A DNA stretch of 64,000 bases from Medicago truncatula. Lineage: Eukaryota > Streptophyta > Magnoliopsida > Fabales > Fabaceae. This document shows positions 12,161-24,139 of this stretch, in pieces. The translations under genes and the position numbers were made by a program. The notes under the pieces are model-generated. The model was given only the letters and a program-made list of their open reading frames with translations, did not search any database and had not been told where the DNA came from. Location: positions 39,530,494-39,594,493 of the forward strand of contig NC_053045.1 of assembly GCF_003473485.1 (NCBI RefSeq). The letters are read 5' to 3'. The number at the start of each line of letters is the position of its first letter. The stretch's first letter is position 1.

Positions 12161-13151
12161 TACCACCAAAAACACAAACTGTTTTTCAACTATTTAATCC
12201 CCCTCTCTTGTGTTAAATATAATATAATGTAGTAGGCAAACATCCACTAGGCACGTAGGCATGTGTGCTATAAATAAAATACCAAGTGGAACTATCTAGA
12301 CGTGTATAAAATAATTATCCATTCAATGAGTTCTGTAAAGTATATAATTACTGCACTATTATGTTACAGCTATTTTTTTTTATGTTACAACTATTGTAAT
12401 GGTACAAAATAAAAAATTATATCGATTTTATAAGTTAATATATAATTTGTTGATGCACTATTTCAAAATATATGATTGAATGTGTCGGAAATGTTTTCCA
12501 TAAAATACCTGAATATTTTTTTGTTGCTATTAACTGGATTAGATGAGTTCGAGTTCGGCTACTTGAGATCGACTATGATCCTAGTGAGTTTTCGGAACCT
12601 AACATATCTAAACATTTATCTCATTAAGCTAGTGTTTTTAAAAAATTGTTGTATTAATGTATTTTTTTATTTTAACTATCTTTTTGAGTAATTATTTTGA
12701 CTTATGTACTTATTTTAATACTATCAAAGAATTTATAGTGTTTGAGGAAAATTAATTCTTTTATATTTTTAAAATAACTTTCATAATTTTTTTTTAAATA
12801 TCAATCTAATTGTACAAAATCAAACCAATTCATTCTTCATTGGTTTGAACTGGTTCAAATTTTGTGAAAAAATATTGCAAAAATTAAACCAACTAATTTT
12901 TATAGGTTATTATGTTTTCTCTCTTAAAATCAAATCAAATCGACTCATTGCATCTAACTAAAACCGGAAAACCGACATAGTATAAATATTTCAAAGATAA
13001 TATGTGCTCACCCAAAACTCATTGACACCTTGAGAGAAAAAATATAATGATGTGATAGATAGAAAGAAAATGAGACGTTTAAGAGATGTACGAGAACTGT
13101 GGGTGTTTTTAAATATAAGGGTTGTAAATATTGTTGTGTTGTGTTTGAGTG
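12161..13151. other. Intergenic, no gene seen
   Basis: This is the upstream side of the reductase gene. About 200 bp hold its likely promoter, but no clear TATA box stands out. The rest is AT-rich sequence with no supported coding region. Confidence 0.6.
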
Positions 13152-13322
13152 TGGAGGAACGATATTAGTATAACCATTTTTGTGACAACCATTTCTTCCC
13201 TTCTCTTTTGAGAGAAAAACAACATAGAAAAAATGTGAGAGTAAAATCACAGTGTATGCATGAGAGAGGAAGTTGTCCCAAAAATTATTAAAAAAATGGT
13301 CATACAAATATCATTTCTCTCA
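13152..13322. mobile_element. MITE with about 30-bp terminal inverted repeats
   Basis: The left end GATATTAGTATAACCATTTT and the reverse complement of the right end, GATATTTGTATGACCATTTT, are inverted repeats. GACAACC lies inside each arm. The 171-bp element is non-coding. A related, more diverged copy is at 1731-1912. Confidence 0.7.
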
Positions 13323-14317
13323 CGTGTTTTCATGCATGTCAAATGTTGTGAACTTACTCCATGTGTCCTGTTGAATGAATCAAAATATTTATGATATTTT
13401 CGTAAAAGAAGTTCTGAATAAAATCTATGCAACATCTAATATGATTTTAATAAAATCTAAACCTTAGAAAATTGAAATAATTAATGACATTTTGGTAAAA
13501 ATAATAAATTCAAAAGAGATTTTTTCAAAAAGTTTATATAAAGAAAAGGTCTTCTAAAAATATATATTAAGAAAAGGTCTTCTATATAGAAAGAGAGAAG
13601 GCTATAAGGCCTTTGTTTGTACAATGAAATTGAAAACCATAATATTTGCTGGTCAAGCCTCTTTCTTTGCAATAAACAATCCAAAGAAAAAAGCATCTTT
13701 CTTTAAAATTAACAATGTAAATACGACAAGAAAGAGATTTGGGAAGGATAAACGAGATTTGTTATCTATTTTCTTTATTTTAAATGTTGCTGTGAACAAT
13801 AATATTTGCTGGTCAAGCCTGTCTATATCTTGTTTATGTTTGGTAGAAAGGAAACAGGGAGAGAAAACTGAATATCTTAATTCTGGGTAACAGAATGGAG
13901 ACTAATTGTCATTATCAATATATAATTAGTATAGTTTTTTTTTTTCATCCAATATTATAGTCAATAATAGTATAGAAAATTAAACATGTATATCCAAAAA
14001 TGTATTGCATTGCAAGTTGCAACTCTCAATTTGGGTTTGATAAAAAGGAACACCAGTAAGCATATTATCCCCAAGGAGAGGAGCATGCGCGTTATTTTTT
14101 AAATAGCATAGTCAATAGTTGATGTGCTCGTGCCAAATAATGAAACTCTCAAATTGGAACATTATACTCATGATTTTTTTTTTGGATAAATTATACTCAT
14201 GATTTAATATTAATATCATTACAAAAACAAAACTCATGATTATTATATAGATGTGAATCTGTGATCAATCGGACTCATATTTATGTGTATCCACCAAAAA
14301 CATTCACATAGTGATAA
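13323..14317. other. Intergenic, no gene seen
   Basis: The words AATATTTGCTGGTCAAGCCT at 13643 and 13801 are a direct repeat about 158 bp apart, suggesting an old duplication of about that size. No coding structure, RNA gene or defined element was recognised otherwise. Confidence 0.55.
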
Positions 14318-14330
14318 AATGTTGTATGAA

Positions 14331-14462
14331 TGAGTTCGAATTTAAATCAATTGGTAAAGATGTTGTATAATATATGTAGAAGACGGAGTTCGAATTTCGA
14401 ACATCTTACTTATTCACCTTATAAAGATGAATTTCTAACCATTGAAGTATTTAACCAAAATA
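14331..14462 (+). mobile_element. tRNA-derived SINE with near-exact target duplication
   Basis: A diverged A-box region (AATTGGTAAAGATG), a B-box-like GGAGTTCGAATTTCGAA, then CTTACTTATTCACCTTATAA and a short A-rich end. It is flanked by AATGTTGTATGAA at 14318-14330 and AATGTTGTTTGAA at 14463-14475, a 13-bp duplication with one mismatch. Confidence 0.75.
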
Positions 14463-15531
14463 AATGTTGTTTGAACGGTATGTATGGATGCATGTTAGAA
14501 TCTACAATTTCCCATTGATATTTAGTTGTCTTCTCTAAAAAAAATTGTTACGTGTAAATTTTGTCTTTTATGTTCTTTATTAAAAAATAAATCTACCTTC
14601 TCAACAAAAGTGAGGAGAATGAAAACGTTTCGAAATATTGAACCTAGGTTTAGTAAAGTTGTCAAGGGAGAGCTGGCAAAACATTGTTTATCATATCATA
14701 TGGCGGTACCCCGGTTAGCAGCATGTGCATGTGATTTGAGTTCGCAGCTAAAACAATTGTAACAAATTGATCTATTATATTATCAAAAAATAATATAACC
14801 CTAAATTTTTCATTTGAAAAATATTTTGAAGACATTGACTTAATGTGTTTAGATTCGTCTAGTTTGTATCGGTATCATTGAATCAAAGATATTATTTTCT
14901 TTAAAGAATCATTGAACCAAAGTTATGTTTACCTATAATTTTTTTATTAAATTATGATGATCAAATAAAAAGACGTGGTGTTTGTTAGCTACTTGTATAA
15001 GTTTATAAATATAATTAACTAATATAATATAGATTTTGTTTTTACAATTTTTGGAGAATATTATCATTTACTAATTTATGAATTTTATCTTTTGAAACAA
15101 AATTTATATATTTAGTCATTTCATTCCCGTGGACAAAAGAAGCATACCTGATTGAATTGAGGAAAGTCATGTAAACAAAGTAAACTGCTAATTTCTTCAA
15201 AAAAAAAAGTAAACTGCTAATAGAAAATTTTCAAAGAAAAAAGAATCAGAGGGTCTAACCCTGAACGTGGTGCACATAATTGATGTTTCAACAGAACTTC
15301 TTTTTTAAAAGTCAACTGCACAGAGACAACAACCAAACATATACTCAGGTGTTGGCTTATGTGAGGTGATATCAAGTTACAGTTTAAAAACATTTATGTC
15401 ACAAAGCAAAAAAATATTGTTCTCTACACCACCATTCGATTGTTATTTTTTAGGGATGTTTTGTATCATTCAATGTCAACCACATGATAATACTTTTTTT
15501 TTCCTTCAAGTAGAAATCAAACTCAGTGCTA

Positions 15532-15706
15532 ACCAAGTTGTTTGGGCTTCAGTGTCAAGGAGCTCGTTCTAAGGACGTATTCGGGGAATATTGGGTTTGA
15601 TTCCCAGAGGAAACAACGCTCTTGGCCAGTGCGCATGTCTCTACGCATGAGCCGGATTAGTCGCTCACTTTTGGTGGATCGGAAACCGATGCGAAAGAGA
15701 AAAAAA
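15532..15706 (+). mobile_element. SINE (second family) with exact 18-bp target duplication
   Basis: The 175-bp element begins ACCAAGTTGTTTGGGCTTCA and has a B-box-like GGGTTTGATTCCCAG. It contains GTGCGCATGTCTCTACGCAT and ends GATGCGAAAGAG plus an A run. The duplication AAATCAAACTCAGTGCTA is present at 15514-15531 and 15707-15724 without mismatch, so this is a recent insertion. An older relative, on the other strand, is at 62672-62790. The open frame across it is incidental. Confidence 0.88.
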
Positions 15707-15724
15707 AAATCAAACTCAGTGCTA

Positions 15725-16379
15725 TCCTAGAGTTTAAAATGTTACTCACACCAATCCCTTGTGTGCTAAACTCCCATGGTCATAATAATAGTAATTGTTA
15801 ATCCAACCTTGTAAAGGACAAATATGAATTCTTTTCACAAATTAAAATTTGGGGTGAATGCATTCAAATTCTACCGTCCTAAATAAATACTCCTCATGTT
15901 TCATGTTTAGGTTGTGTGTAACTCTTAAGGAAGACGATTACTTGAATTGATTTTAATATTAAAATGGATATTATTTAGTAAAATAGTATCATTAATTGTT
16001 GTTAATAAAGTAATTAAATGAAGTGAAATTTAATAAATAATATTATATTAGCAGAGAAAAAAAATATTACATTGTTGACTTGTTTCTCTTTTTTTCCTCC
16101 TTCCTAAACTTTAGTCATCACAATTTTTTATTCTTTTTGAACTATCAAAGAAGGATGATTTAGGGTCACACTTATGACTTAAAATCACTCCATTCGAATT
16201 GTTTTTAATTAATTTCTTTTTAAATTTAATAAGTAATTTCAACGTATTTTTATTCTTATTCTGTTTGCTTTTGTGATTGTATCGTCTTTGCACGACTTTG
16301 TTTGTATTGATTTCTCATCTTTATAAGATGTGTTTTTTAAAATTTCATTATGCTGTTTTGCAAAAATATCGTTACTTTT
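15725..16379. other. Intergenic, no gene seen
   Basis: AT-rich sequence after the SINE with no coding frame, RNA gene or element boundary that I can support. Confidence 0.55.
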
Positions 16380-16800
16380 ATGACAATGATGCATATAACA
16401 ACATAAAAGAACATGTTTTTAACAATGATTCGTCAAAAGTAATTATAACAACATAAAAGAACATGATTTTAACAAGAATTCATCAAAAGTATTGATTATA
16501 TGATTTTTAGTCACATATAAGAATATGGATTTAGTAAAAAATAATTACAACCATATAAAAAATTATGAGTTTAACGAAAATTCATCAAAAGTATTTACAA
16601 CAACACAAAGAAACATGAATTTAACAAGGATTCATCAAAAGTAATTATAACAACATAAAAGAACATGATTTTAACAAGGATTATCAAAAGTAGTTATAAG
16701 AATATAAAAGAACGGATTTTAGCAAGGATTCATAAGAGATAATTATAATAACATAAAAGAACATGATTTTAACAAGAGTTCATCAAAAGAATTTAAGAAA
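16380..16800. repeat. Minisatellite array, about 50-bp unit (first of three)
   Basis: Units of the form AACAACATAAAAGAACATGA followed by TTTTAACAAGGATTCATCAA and AAGTAATTAT repeat about eight times with substitutions and small indels. The same unit builds the arrays at 21880-22480 and 24140-24590. It has no coding capacity. Confidence 0.85.
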
Positions 16801-17741
16801 ACACCGGATGTTAAGGACTCCTTGTTGCTACCCACAATAATATACGACCCTTAGAGTTGAATAAAACTCCCCTCTTAACTCTAGTTTTTCTAAATTGATG
16901 AATTTTTATGGTTGAATCTCTCCCCGTACTCTTCTCTCTTTACCTCATTTATCTTCTTTTCTCCACAACCATAGTTTTTCATTCACTATAATTTATAACT
17001 ATTTAACATAAAATGAATTAATATGAATTTTTTAAATGCAAAAATTCCCCTCTAAAAAAAATGCAAAAATTCCTAGATAAAAGTAACAAAAATCTAATGT
17101 AAAAATCAAATTTTGATTTACGGAATTGTTTTTTATAATGTTCTAAACATGCTTAAAAAAAATCATTTAAAAACACACGTTAATTTAACAACATGGACTA
17201 AATTGTGTTGGAACTAAGTAAATAATAAAAACATTCAGGGGCGGAGCCATCTATTATCCAGGGAGTTAAGCTGAACTCCCTCAACTTTTTTTTACCCCAA
17301 TTATCTTGTGGTTTACTGTTTTGAACCAACTACCAACTTGTAGCCTGAACTTATTGACTTTTGTCGTACAACACTAATCATATATCATTTCGTTTAATTT
17401 AATTTAGTATATATTTAATTTCTTTAATTTTTCAAAGGCAATGGTAATAATTTAATTAAAGTTAAATCATTCAAAATAGAATCTTATGGGATCGAACTAA
17501 AGTAATTGCCTCGTTTCTTTCATGATATTTTCCAATTACACCCGAAATATTTTTGTTACACCCCCAATTTGATAAAAGTACCCCTAATCTATTATGAAAC
17601 TTTCACTCATTTTCCTTTTTCATTCTCTTCCTTTCATATTTTTTTTCTGTCTCTCTCCTGTCAGTTTTCAAATCAAACTATTTTTCCCTCCAATTTATGG
17701 GGTTCATTTTTTACGTTACAATTGTTTTGACGTGTTAGAGA
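16801..17741. other. Intergenic, no gene seen
   Basis: A hAT-like end, CAGGGGCGGAGCC, lies near 17237, but I found no partner end with the matching inverted repeat. No gene structure was found. Confidence 0.5.
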
Positions 17742-17794
17742 CAGGGGCGGATCTTGATCAAAATATTAGGGGGAGCCGTAAATATTAACTAAAA

Positions 17795-18208
17795 GGTCAA
17801 ATGTATTTAAAGGTTTTTAAGTTTTTCATTTTTTCCAAAGTCGTCCTTTAAGTTTCAAAAGTTCCAAACAAATCCTTTAAGTTTCAAAAGTCCCAACAAA
17901 TTATTTTAGTTTTTGAATCGTTTCAAACAAATCCTTTTAGAGGATGATGGTGATGATTTAGATGATAGCAACAAAGAGCATTATCCACCATTTGTCACGC
18001 CTAAAAAATGACTAATTTTAAGTGGGTGTTAGGAGCCAGATTTGGTACCAAAGATGAGTTCAAGGAAGCAATTACCAACTATGCTATCTACAATAGGACT
18101 TGTTTGAAACGATTCAAAAACTAAAATGACTCGTTTGAGACTTTTGAAACTTAAAGGACGACTTTGGGAAAAATGAAAAACTTAAAGGACTTTTAGATGC
18201 ATTTGACC
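17795..18208. mobile_element. Mutator-like element, 414 bp, 9-bp target duplication, transposase remnant inside
   Basis: Terminal inverted repeats of about 130 bp start GGTCAAATG and end ATTTGACC. The exact 9-bp duplication TAACTAAAA flanks them at 17786-17794 and 18209-18217. Between the arms, about 17940-18120 encodes an acidic stretch and GARFGTKDEFKEAITNYAIY, recognisable as the start of the MuDR DNA-binding domain, with one frameshift upstream (AAAAAATGACT). It is an internally deleted MULE that kept a piece of its own transposase gene. A solo arm of the same family is at 44516-44632. Confidence 0.9.
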
Positions 18209-18703
18209 TAACTAAAATGTTATAATTAAAATTCATAAGAGATTTATATACTTTTTTTCTGAAAGAAAAAAAAAAGTAAAATATCTATTAAAGGAGAGGG
18301 TTTTCTTGTAAAAAAAAAAGTAATAATGTAGGCTTTTAAAACCATTTGTTGCACTTAGCATATTGTGAGCTTTTAGAACCAGTGCTCTTCCAAATAATAA
18401 TGATAAGAGAATTAATTTACCCACATCCACTTTTACTAATACTACTATTTACTACTATTAGTTTATAACTATTAGCTATCTGAGAAGGGTGAAAAGAAGT
18501 TCTATCGTTTTCTTCACCCCTTCTCCAAACCCTTAAACCTTTCTCAATCAATTTTTATATCAAGTTTCTCAATCAAATTGAATATACAATAATTTCTCAA
18601 TCAATTTTCCCCATTTTCCATTATCATAATCTTCAGCCCCACTTTTGTTTCTTCTGTTCAGTCCAATTATCTTACACCCCCTGACCCCTTTCGTCTTCTT
18701 CAG

Positions 18704-18767
18704 ATGGTTATGTTCTCCAACCCCATCTCTAATTCAAATCTTAACTGGGCTTTCCAGAACACTAAAG
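18704..18767 (+). pseudogene. Possible captured first exon
   Basis: After a pyrimidine-rich leader, ATGGTTATGTTCTCC opens a 21-codon frame (MVMFSNPISNSNLNWAFQNT) that ends at AAAG|GTATCA, a good splice donor. No continuing exon is seen before the element's right end at 19062. It looks like the first exon of a host gene picked up by the surrounding element. I do not recognise the parent gene. Confidence 0.35.
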
Positions 18768-19062
18768 GTATCACTGTATTCATTCTAATCAAAGGCAATG
18801 GAATTTCAAAAGAGAGAAAACAGGAGAGTTAAAGGAAGGAAAGGAATTGAGATTCGAATCTGCGGCGACATGGATATGAAAATTTGAGATCATTGGCCGA
18901 AAGATTCTGTGGATGGTTAATGAAATGAACATATGGGGGTGCCATGAGGGAGAAGTGTTCAGCCATGGAAGATGAGCTCTGCACTAGCACTATATATAAA
19001 TAAAATAAAATAAAGTGGGGGGTGCCGTGGCTACCCTCCGCTCCCAAGAAGATCCGCCACTG

Positions 19063-19360
19063 GCTGAAAAGTTCATCACTGAGCCTGAAATACATGTTGA
19101 ACCTATGGTTGGTGAAGTTCCAACTGGTGGAGAAGAACCTGTGATTGGTGAAGTTCATGCTGGAGAGAAGGGAACTGACATCCTTACACTTTTGAAGTGG
19201 TTGTTAAGAAAGTTGATGTCGTTGATGTAGGAGACAAAGCATCGACTCAGAAACTTGACCAACTTCTTTTGAAGGTTGGTGAAATGAAAATCGCTCTTAA
19301 AATGAAGTGAAGAATGATGATGATGATAAAGACAGTTAAAATAGGAATTGAGGAAAGAAA
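19063..19360 (+). pseudogene. Unidentified decayed coding fragment
   Basis: Frame 1 reads EKFITEPEIHVEPMVGEVPT and onward with a repeated GEV[PH] pattern to about 19180. A second frame continues EVVVKKVDVVDVGDKASTQK to about 19310, so one frameshift near 19190 would join them. The low-complexity acidic style suggests a transposon protein, but I cannot name the family. It abuts the right end of the composite element. Confidence 0.35.
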
Positions 19361-19430
19361 TAAGATTTGAAATGTTTAGTATCAAATACGATGATATTTT
19401 AACATCCTCTCTTTAGTTTTTTTTTTGGGG

Positions 19431-19698
19431 TTAATGGTGTTTTACCCCCTGTAATATAGGTTATTTTTTGTTTTTTTTTTATTTATCCCTTGTAAAATAT
19501 ATTTTTTTTGGAATACCTCCCTAATAGGTCATAAAAAAACGACTTTATTTTTTTTTTTTGAAGAATTTTTTTCGTTTTTTTATGACCTATTAGGGGGTAT
19601 TCCAAAAAAATATATTTTATAGGGGGTAAATCAAAAAAAATATTTTACAGAGGAAAAACAAAAAATGACCTATATTACAGGAGGTAAAACACCATTAA
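19431..19698. mobile_element. Near-perfect fold-back element, about 268 bp
   Basis: Left arm TTAATGGTGTTTTACCCCCT and right arm AGGAGGTAAAACACCATTAA pair almost throughout. Inner blocks such as AATAGGTCATAAAAAAACGA and TCGTTTTTTTATGACCTATT also pair, leaving a short T-rich loop near 19540-19575. A transcript would form a long hairpin. The arms sit between T-rich runs, so a target duplication could not be read. Confidence 0.8.
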
Positions 19699-19699
19699 C

Positions 19700-21760
19700 T
19701 TTTTTTTTTTTTTATGTAATTGGTTATGAACTTTGCTCAATAGTTGCCCATCCCCTTTTGGATTTTCAAAAAAAAAAAATCACTTAGTACAAATTCAAAC
19801 CCACAAATTGAATTAATAAATGTTAATTTAATTCACTTACACATACACAAATTGAGTTCACGTCTACGTCACGAGTAAAATTCATATTTACATAGACTGC
19901 GTTAAATGAGTTTAGGTACGGTGTTAGAGCTATTTTGGTATTATTATAAAATGTTAATGAAATTTTGGGTCTAACCTAATGTTTAAAGGGTGTAAGTAGA
20001 AAAAGTCATATTTCATTATCTGTTTTTTGTACTTTGCTTTTCAAATAAATAAATGCCATTTTCATAAATAAATAAATAAAATAAAAGTTTAATTTATATA
20101 TATAGTCCATTTACAAAAGTTTTACACGTCACTTGTTGCAACATTATTTAATGAGATGAAAACTATATCATACCTCAGTAATGACTGAGCTAACACACCA
20201 TTAAAGAAATGTGTGAAATCATACACTAAGATGTTTATAATAAATTTAACTATAAAAATAATTTTCTTTCAAAAAAAAAAAAACTCTAAAAATAATTTAA
20301 AAGAAGTATTGTTGAACTTTTTTCAATGTGACTGATGAGTCAATAATTAATCATTTTAATATAATATTTAAATCCGTTTTATTTATATTTTAATAAGTTT
20401 ATTTCCTTTTTAGAACTCTTTTACTACAATTACAAGTTATTATATTTCAGGAACAAATATTTTAAAGATTGAGTATTGAGCAAAAGAAATGAGAATTGGA
20501 GCTGATTCGTGCAAAAAATAAAAAAGATCTTAAACAAAAATATCTGATGCAAGGATTGAGGACAAAAATATGAATATCTCATACAAAAATATTCTGTGCA
20601 AAGAATTTGAAGATCTTGTACAAATATATACAAGAGGCGCGCCCCACTTTAGTCCTTTTGCTGCTTTTGCTTTCTAGACAAGCTAACTATTAATTTATTT
20701 CTGACCTAAAAGCCCTTGGTTTCTTGTGGAACATTCTAGTGATGTATTGCTTAGGTTTTAAGTCGTTATAGACTATAAATAGAGTAACTAGCTATCATAA
20801 CAATTCATCTTTTGTTCTTTGAAATAATAAGTGACAATTGTTTCTTTGAATAAAAGTTCACTTTTATTTTATGTTTTTCTTCTTCTTCTTCTCTTCTATG
20901 TCTACAATGAACGTGAGTGAGTAGATTCTTCTTGTCTTGAGATTGTTGGGTAAGTCTAAATGACATAACCCTAATCAAATCAAGCCTTGAACCCCAATTT
21001 TATATAAATCATTTTCTAATATAAATTCACCGTTTTCACATGAATTAACAATTACCAAACTGTAAAAGCGAAAGTGGAGGGTTAGTAATTGTTAATTCAT
21101 CATCTCAAATATCAATTCATAAAATGAAAGTGGAGTTTTGATATTCAAACAAGTGAATTTAGACAAGGATTGTGAAACATGAAAATAGTCTAGCAAACCT
21201 TGAGACATATAAAGCTTCGAACTTCAAGGATTCTAATAGCAATCAACCATGAAAATAGGCGTGGTTGCTAGAGGAACACACTCACTGAAAGGAGATGTGA
21301 TAGACTAAAGAGAAACTTGTCTTTAGAAAGTAAATCCAATATAAAATTCTGGTTTAGGGTTTGTTTGTGAAGGGCTTGTTATTTAGATGAACCAATAATC
21401 CCAAAGCGTTTTTATTTTTATTATTTTCTTTTAATTAAAAATTCAAACTTTTCAACTAAAACTCTTTTCTAATCATTGTTAAAAGTTAATTAAATTCAAA
21501 ACTCCCTGTCAGAACGATACTCTTTTATTACTACTTTGATAAAACCGTGTACTTACGGTTTTATCCCATTAGTGACATTTAAAAAAAAAATATGACATGG
21601 ATTATATTTTCCACTTCTACCTCTAAACTAATATTGTGTATACTATTTTTAAATCATTGTTTCACTATGACCAAAGAACTTAAAAATTAAACTCTATTTT
21701 TTTTTTGTTACAAAAAATTAAATTCTAACTCATTCATCATAGTTCATCCCATATTTGATT
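19700..21760. other. Intergenic; possible LTR remnant
   Basis: No gene is supported. From about 20630 to 20990 the sequence has an LTR-like look: a promoter-like CTATAAATAGAG at 20775-20786, a leader, then a CTTCTTCTTCTTCT tract. No paired LTR or retrotransposon protein was found. The remainder is featureless AT-rich DNA. Confidence 0.35.
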
Positions 21761-21829
21761 ATGTGCCCCATTTTCTTTACCATAAGAAAAGCATTGATTC
21801 ATCAAAAGTAAAAGCATTAATTTCAGGGT

Positions 21830-22480
21830 TTTTATCCACTTCATCTTATATATTCCAAAGCACAACATCATCATATTTAAATCATGAATTTAACATTAAA
21901 ACAACACAATTCAAAACTAAAATTAAACATATAATTACAACAAGATATAAGAACATGAATTTAACAAAGAATCACAAAAAATAATTACAACCACATAAAA
22001 GATCATGAGTTTAACAAAGATTCATCAAAAGTATTTACAACAATACAAAGGAACATAAATTTAACAAAAATTCATCAAAAGTAATTATAACAGCATAAAA
22101 TAACATGATTTTAACAAAAATTCATCAAAAAATAGTTATAACAACATAAAAGAACATGTTTTTAACAAAGAATCGTCAAAAGTAATTATAATAAAAACAT
22201 AATTTTAACAAAAATTCATCAAAAATACTAATTCAATGGTTTTTACTCACTTCTTCTAATATATTACAAAACACAACATCATCATATTTAAATCACGAAT
22301 TTATCATTAAAACAACACAATTCAAAACTAAAATCAAACATATAATTACAACAACATACAAGAACATTAATTTAACAAATAATCACAAAAAATAAGATCA
22401 TGAGTTTAACAAAGATTTATCAAAAGTATTTATAACACCATAAAATAACATAATTTTAACAAGGATTCATCAAAATGTAA
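21830..22480. repeat. Minisatellite array with higher-order structure (second)
   Basis: A header of about 130 bp (containing AAAGCACAACATCATCATAT and AAAACAACACAATTCAAAAC) is followed by the about 50-bp units seen at 16380-16800. Header plus units occurs twice here, at about 21830 and 22235, and once more at about 24405. The array lies downstream of the NAP-type pseudogene, which is on the other strand. Confidence 0.8.
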
Positions 22481-22821
22481 GATTAAAACTACAAAATGTA
22501 AAGCTAAAATCTAACGTATAATTGCAACAACAACATATAAGAACATTTTTTTCCACAAAATGGAATGATCTCATATTCAACATATTCACTGTTCAACATT
22601 CCCAAAAAACAAAGGTTCACAATTAATTAAAGGTTCTGCAATTAGTAGCATACATTAAACTAGGATTTCAAATAAGATTAATTTATGTCAAGTCATGGAT
22701 ATGAAGTTAAATGGTATTGATCGCCAATATTTGGTTCAATAAAGGACCAAAAGGGCACTACACATATAACAAAACACTTGTGAAAAACCACGAACAAGTT
22801 TTGGTCTTACAATCCATTCAA

Positions 22822-24114
22822 TTAAGTCGATCTTCCTCTTTTTGATGGACCAGCTTCGTCAGTGTTATCGCAGCCCTCTTATTAAGAGCTTTCTTGTCTA
22901 CATTGGAATCGTCAGCTCATTAAGAGTTTCCTCAATAATTTTCAGTGGACTTCGAATGATTTCCTTCATGATATGGAAAAACAAACGGTAAAAACTCTTA
23001 ATACTAATTGACCACTCGGTAGCCTTGTTTTCACCACGACTCTATGGGTGTTGGCAAACTTCATCAAGAAACACTCCAGTTTTCACAGTCATGTTTGTTG
23101 CCCGTCTTTTTAGTAGGAGTAACTCAATATTGAAAAAAAAATGTATTTTTAAGTCTTTCTTTAGCAAACCATGAGTTTTTCTTTGTGAAGGCAAACACAT
23201 TTGAATGTTTTGCAACGACCACATCTTCATCATGATCATCATCTTCAATCAAATCATCTTTAACCTCAAGAGAAGTCAAGTACTTTTTAATCTCGATATC
23301 ATTTTTGTTTAATAGAGAACCAAAGTAGTGATGACTTAGGAACACTTTTAACCAAAAGTGATCAATATCCTATGTGACAGCGTCACGTTTATGATATAAA
23401 TTGACCGTTGACAAACGGAAGGCTCTTTGGATTTCTTGAATGTCTTCTCTTTCTTTTTTAATGAGGTGGTCGATATCAACTTGAATTGAATCCATTCTAT
23501 GTATGATCTCACGAGAAACACCAAGCTCATGCTCTGGCACATATTTTTTGTAAATCGTCCAAGCATTTGGACATATAAAATCCTTGAGTGTTACATAAAT
23601 CTTTTCTTCAGGATCTTCGTCCTTGCCAAACCATGTAAAGAAAATGATATTCTCATAAACTTTTCATTTTCTTCTGTTGCCTTTTGCCACTCCATTCGGC
23701 ATCATATCCTTCCTCCATCTAATTTGTCTCTTAACTTGAGCGGATGATGGTGGTTGATAAGACTTTGAAATGATTGGATTGAAAAAAATACCAATTAGGA
23801 TCAAAATCAAACTAAACATAGAGAGGTTCTTCAAATTCTCTCTATCGGCAGGGGTGATAAAATTGATCAGCATATCATATTTGGAAAAAACAATGCCCTA
23901 GAATCCAGGAATGGACTCAATTTCAGCATCGCGACTATGATAATGCACTTCCAAACCTGCATTGGATTCCACCTTGCAACGCACAATTTGGGGCACTCTC
24001 TTTATCGACATTCTTTCCAACTTGTTCTTCAATTCTTTACAAAGTTTTCATAGCTGCATCACTGTGAAGGTTCAAGCTCTCTTGAATCGTGTCTTTCAAA
24101 TCATAGATAGACAT
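22822..24114 (-). pseudogene. SET/NAP-type histone chaperone pseudogene
   Basis: Minus-strand reading gives, in order and across several frames: an ATG at 24114 (MSIYDLKDTIQESLNLHSDA), a stop or frameshift, RDAEIESIPGF with TAG where the family has Trp, then KSYQPPSSAQVKRQIRWRKD, PNGVAKGNRRK, FFTWFGKDEDPEEKIY and CPNAWTIYKKYVPEHELG. A second NAP block follows, with FWLKVFLSHHYFGSLL, IEIKKYLTSLEVKDDL and an acidic EDDDHDED run. The end is DNTDEAGPSKRGRST and a stop at 22824-22822. These match the SET/NAP1-related histone chaperone family. Several in-frame stops and frameshifts make it non-functional. Two partial NAP domains in a row suggest descent from a tandem or fused gene. There are no clear introns. 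Minisatellite arrays lie on both sides. Confidence 0.75.
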
Positions 24115-24139
24115 GGCAGAAGAAAAAACTAGGGCAAAC

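Larger units (their letters stand above)
17742..19062. mobile_element. Composite hAT-like element containing a nested MULE
   Basis: The ends CAGGGGCGGATCTTG and AAGATCCGCCACTG are inverted copies, 13 of 14 matching, and resemble the hAT termini at 8426-8808. The flanking octamers GTTAGAGA and GCTGAAAA agree in only five of eight positions, so the duplication is eroded or the ends are from different copies. The element holds the MULE at 17795-18208 and, at about 18480-18767, sequence that looks like a 5' UTR, a short coding exon and a splice donor. Confidence 0.5.

Noticed and set aside
12158..12175. Reductase start at 12175
   Set aside because: That codon is GTG. The first in-frame ATG is at 12160.
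20630..20990. LTR retrotransposon
   Set aside because: Only LTR-like style; no paired repeat, primer-binding site or gag/pol was seen, so I kept it as a remark only.
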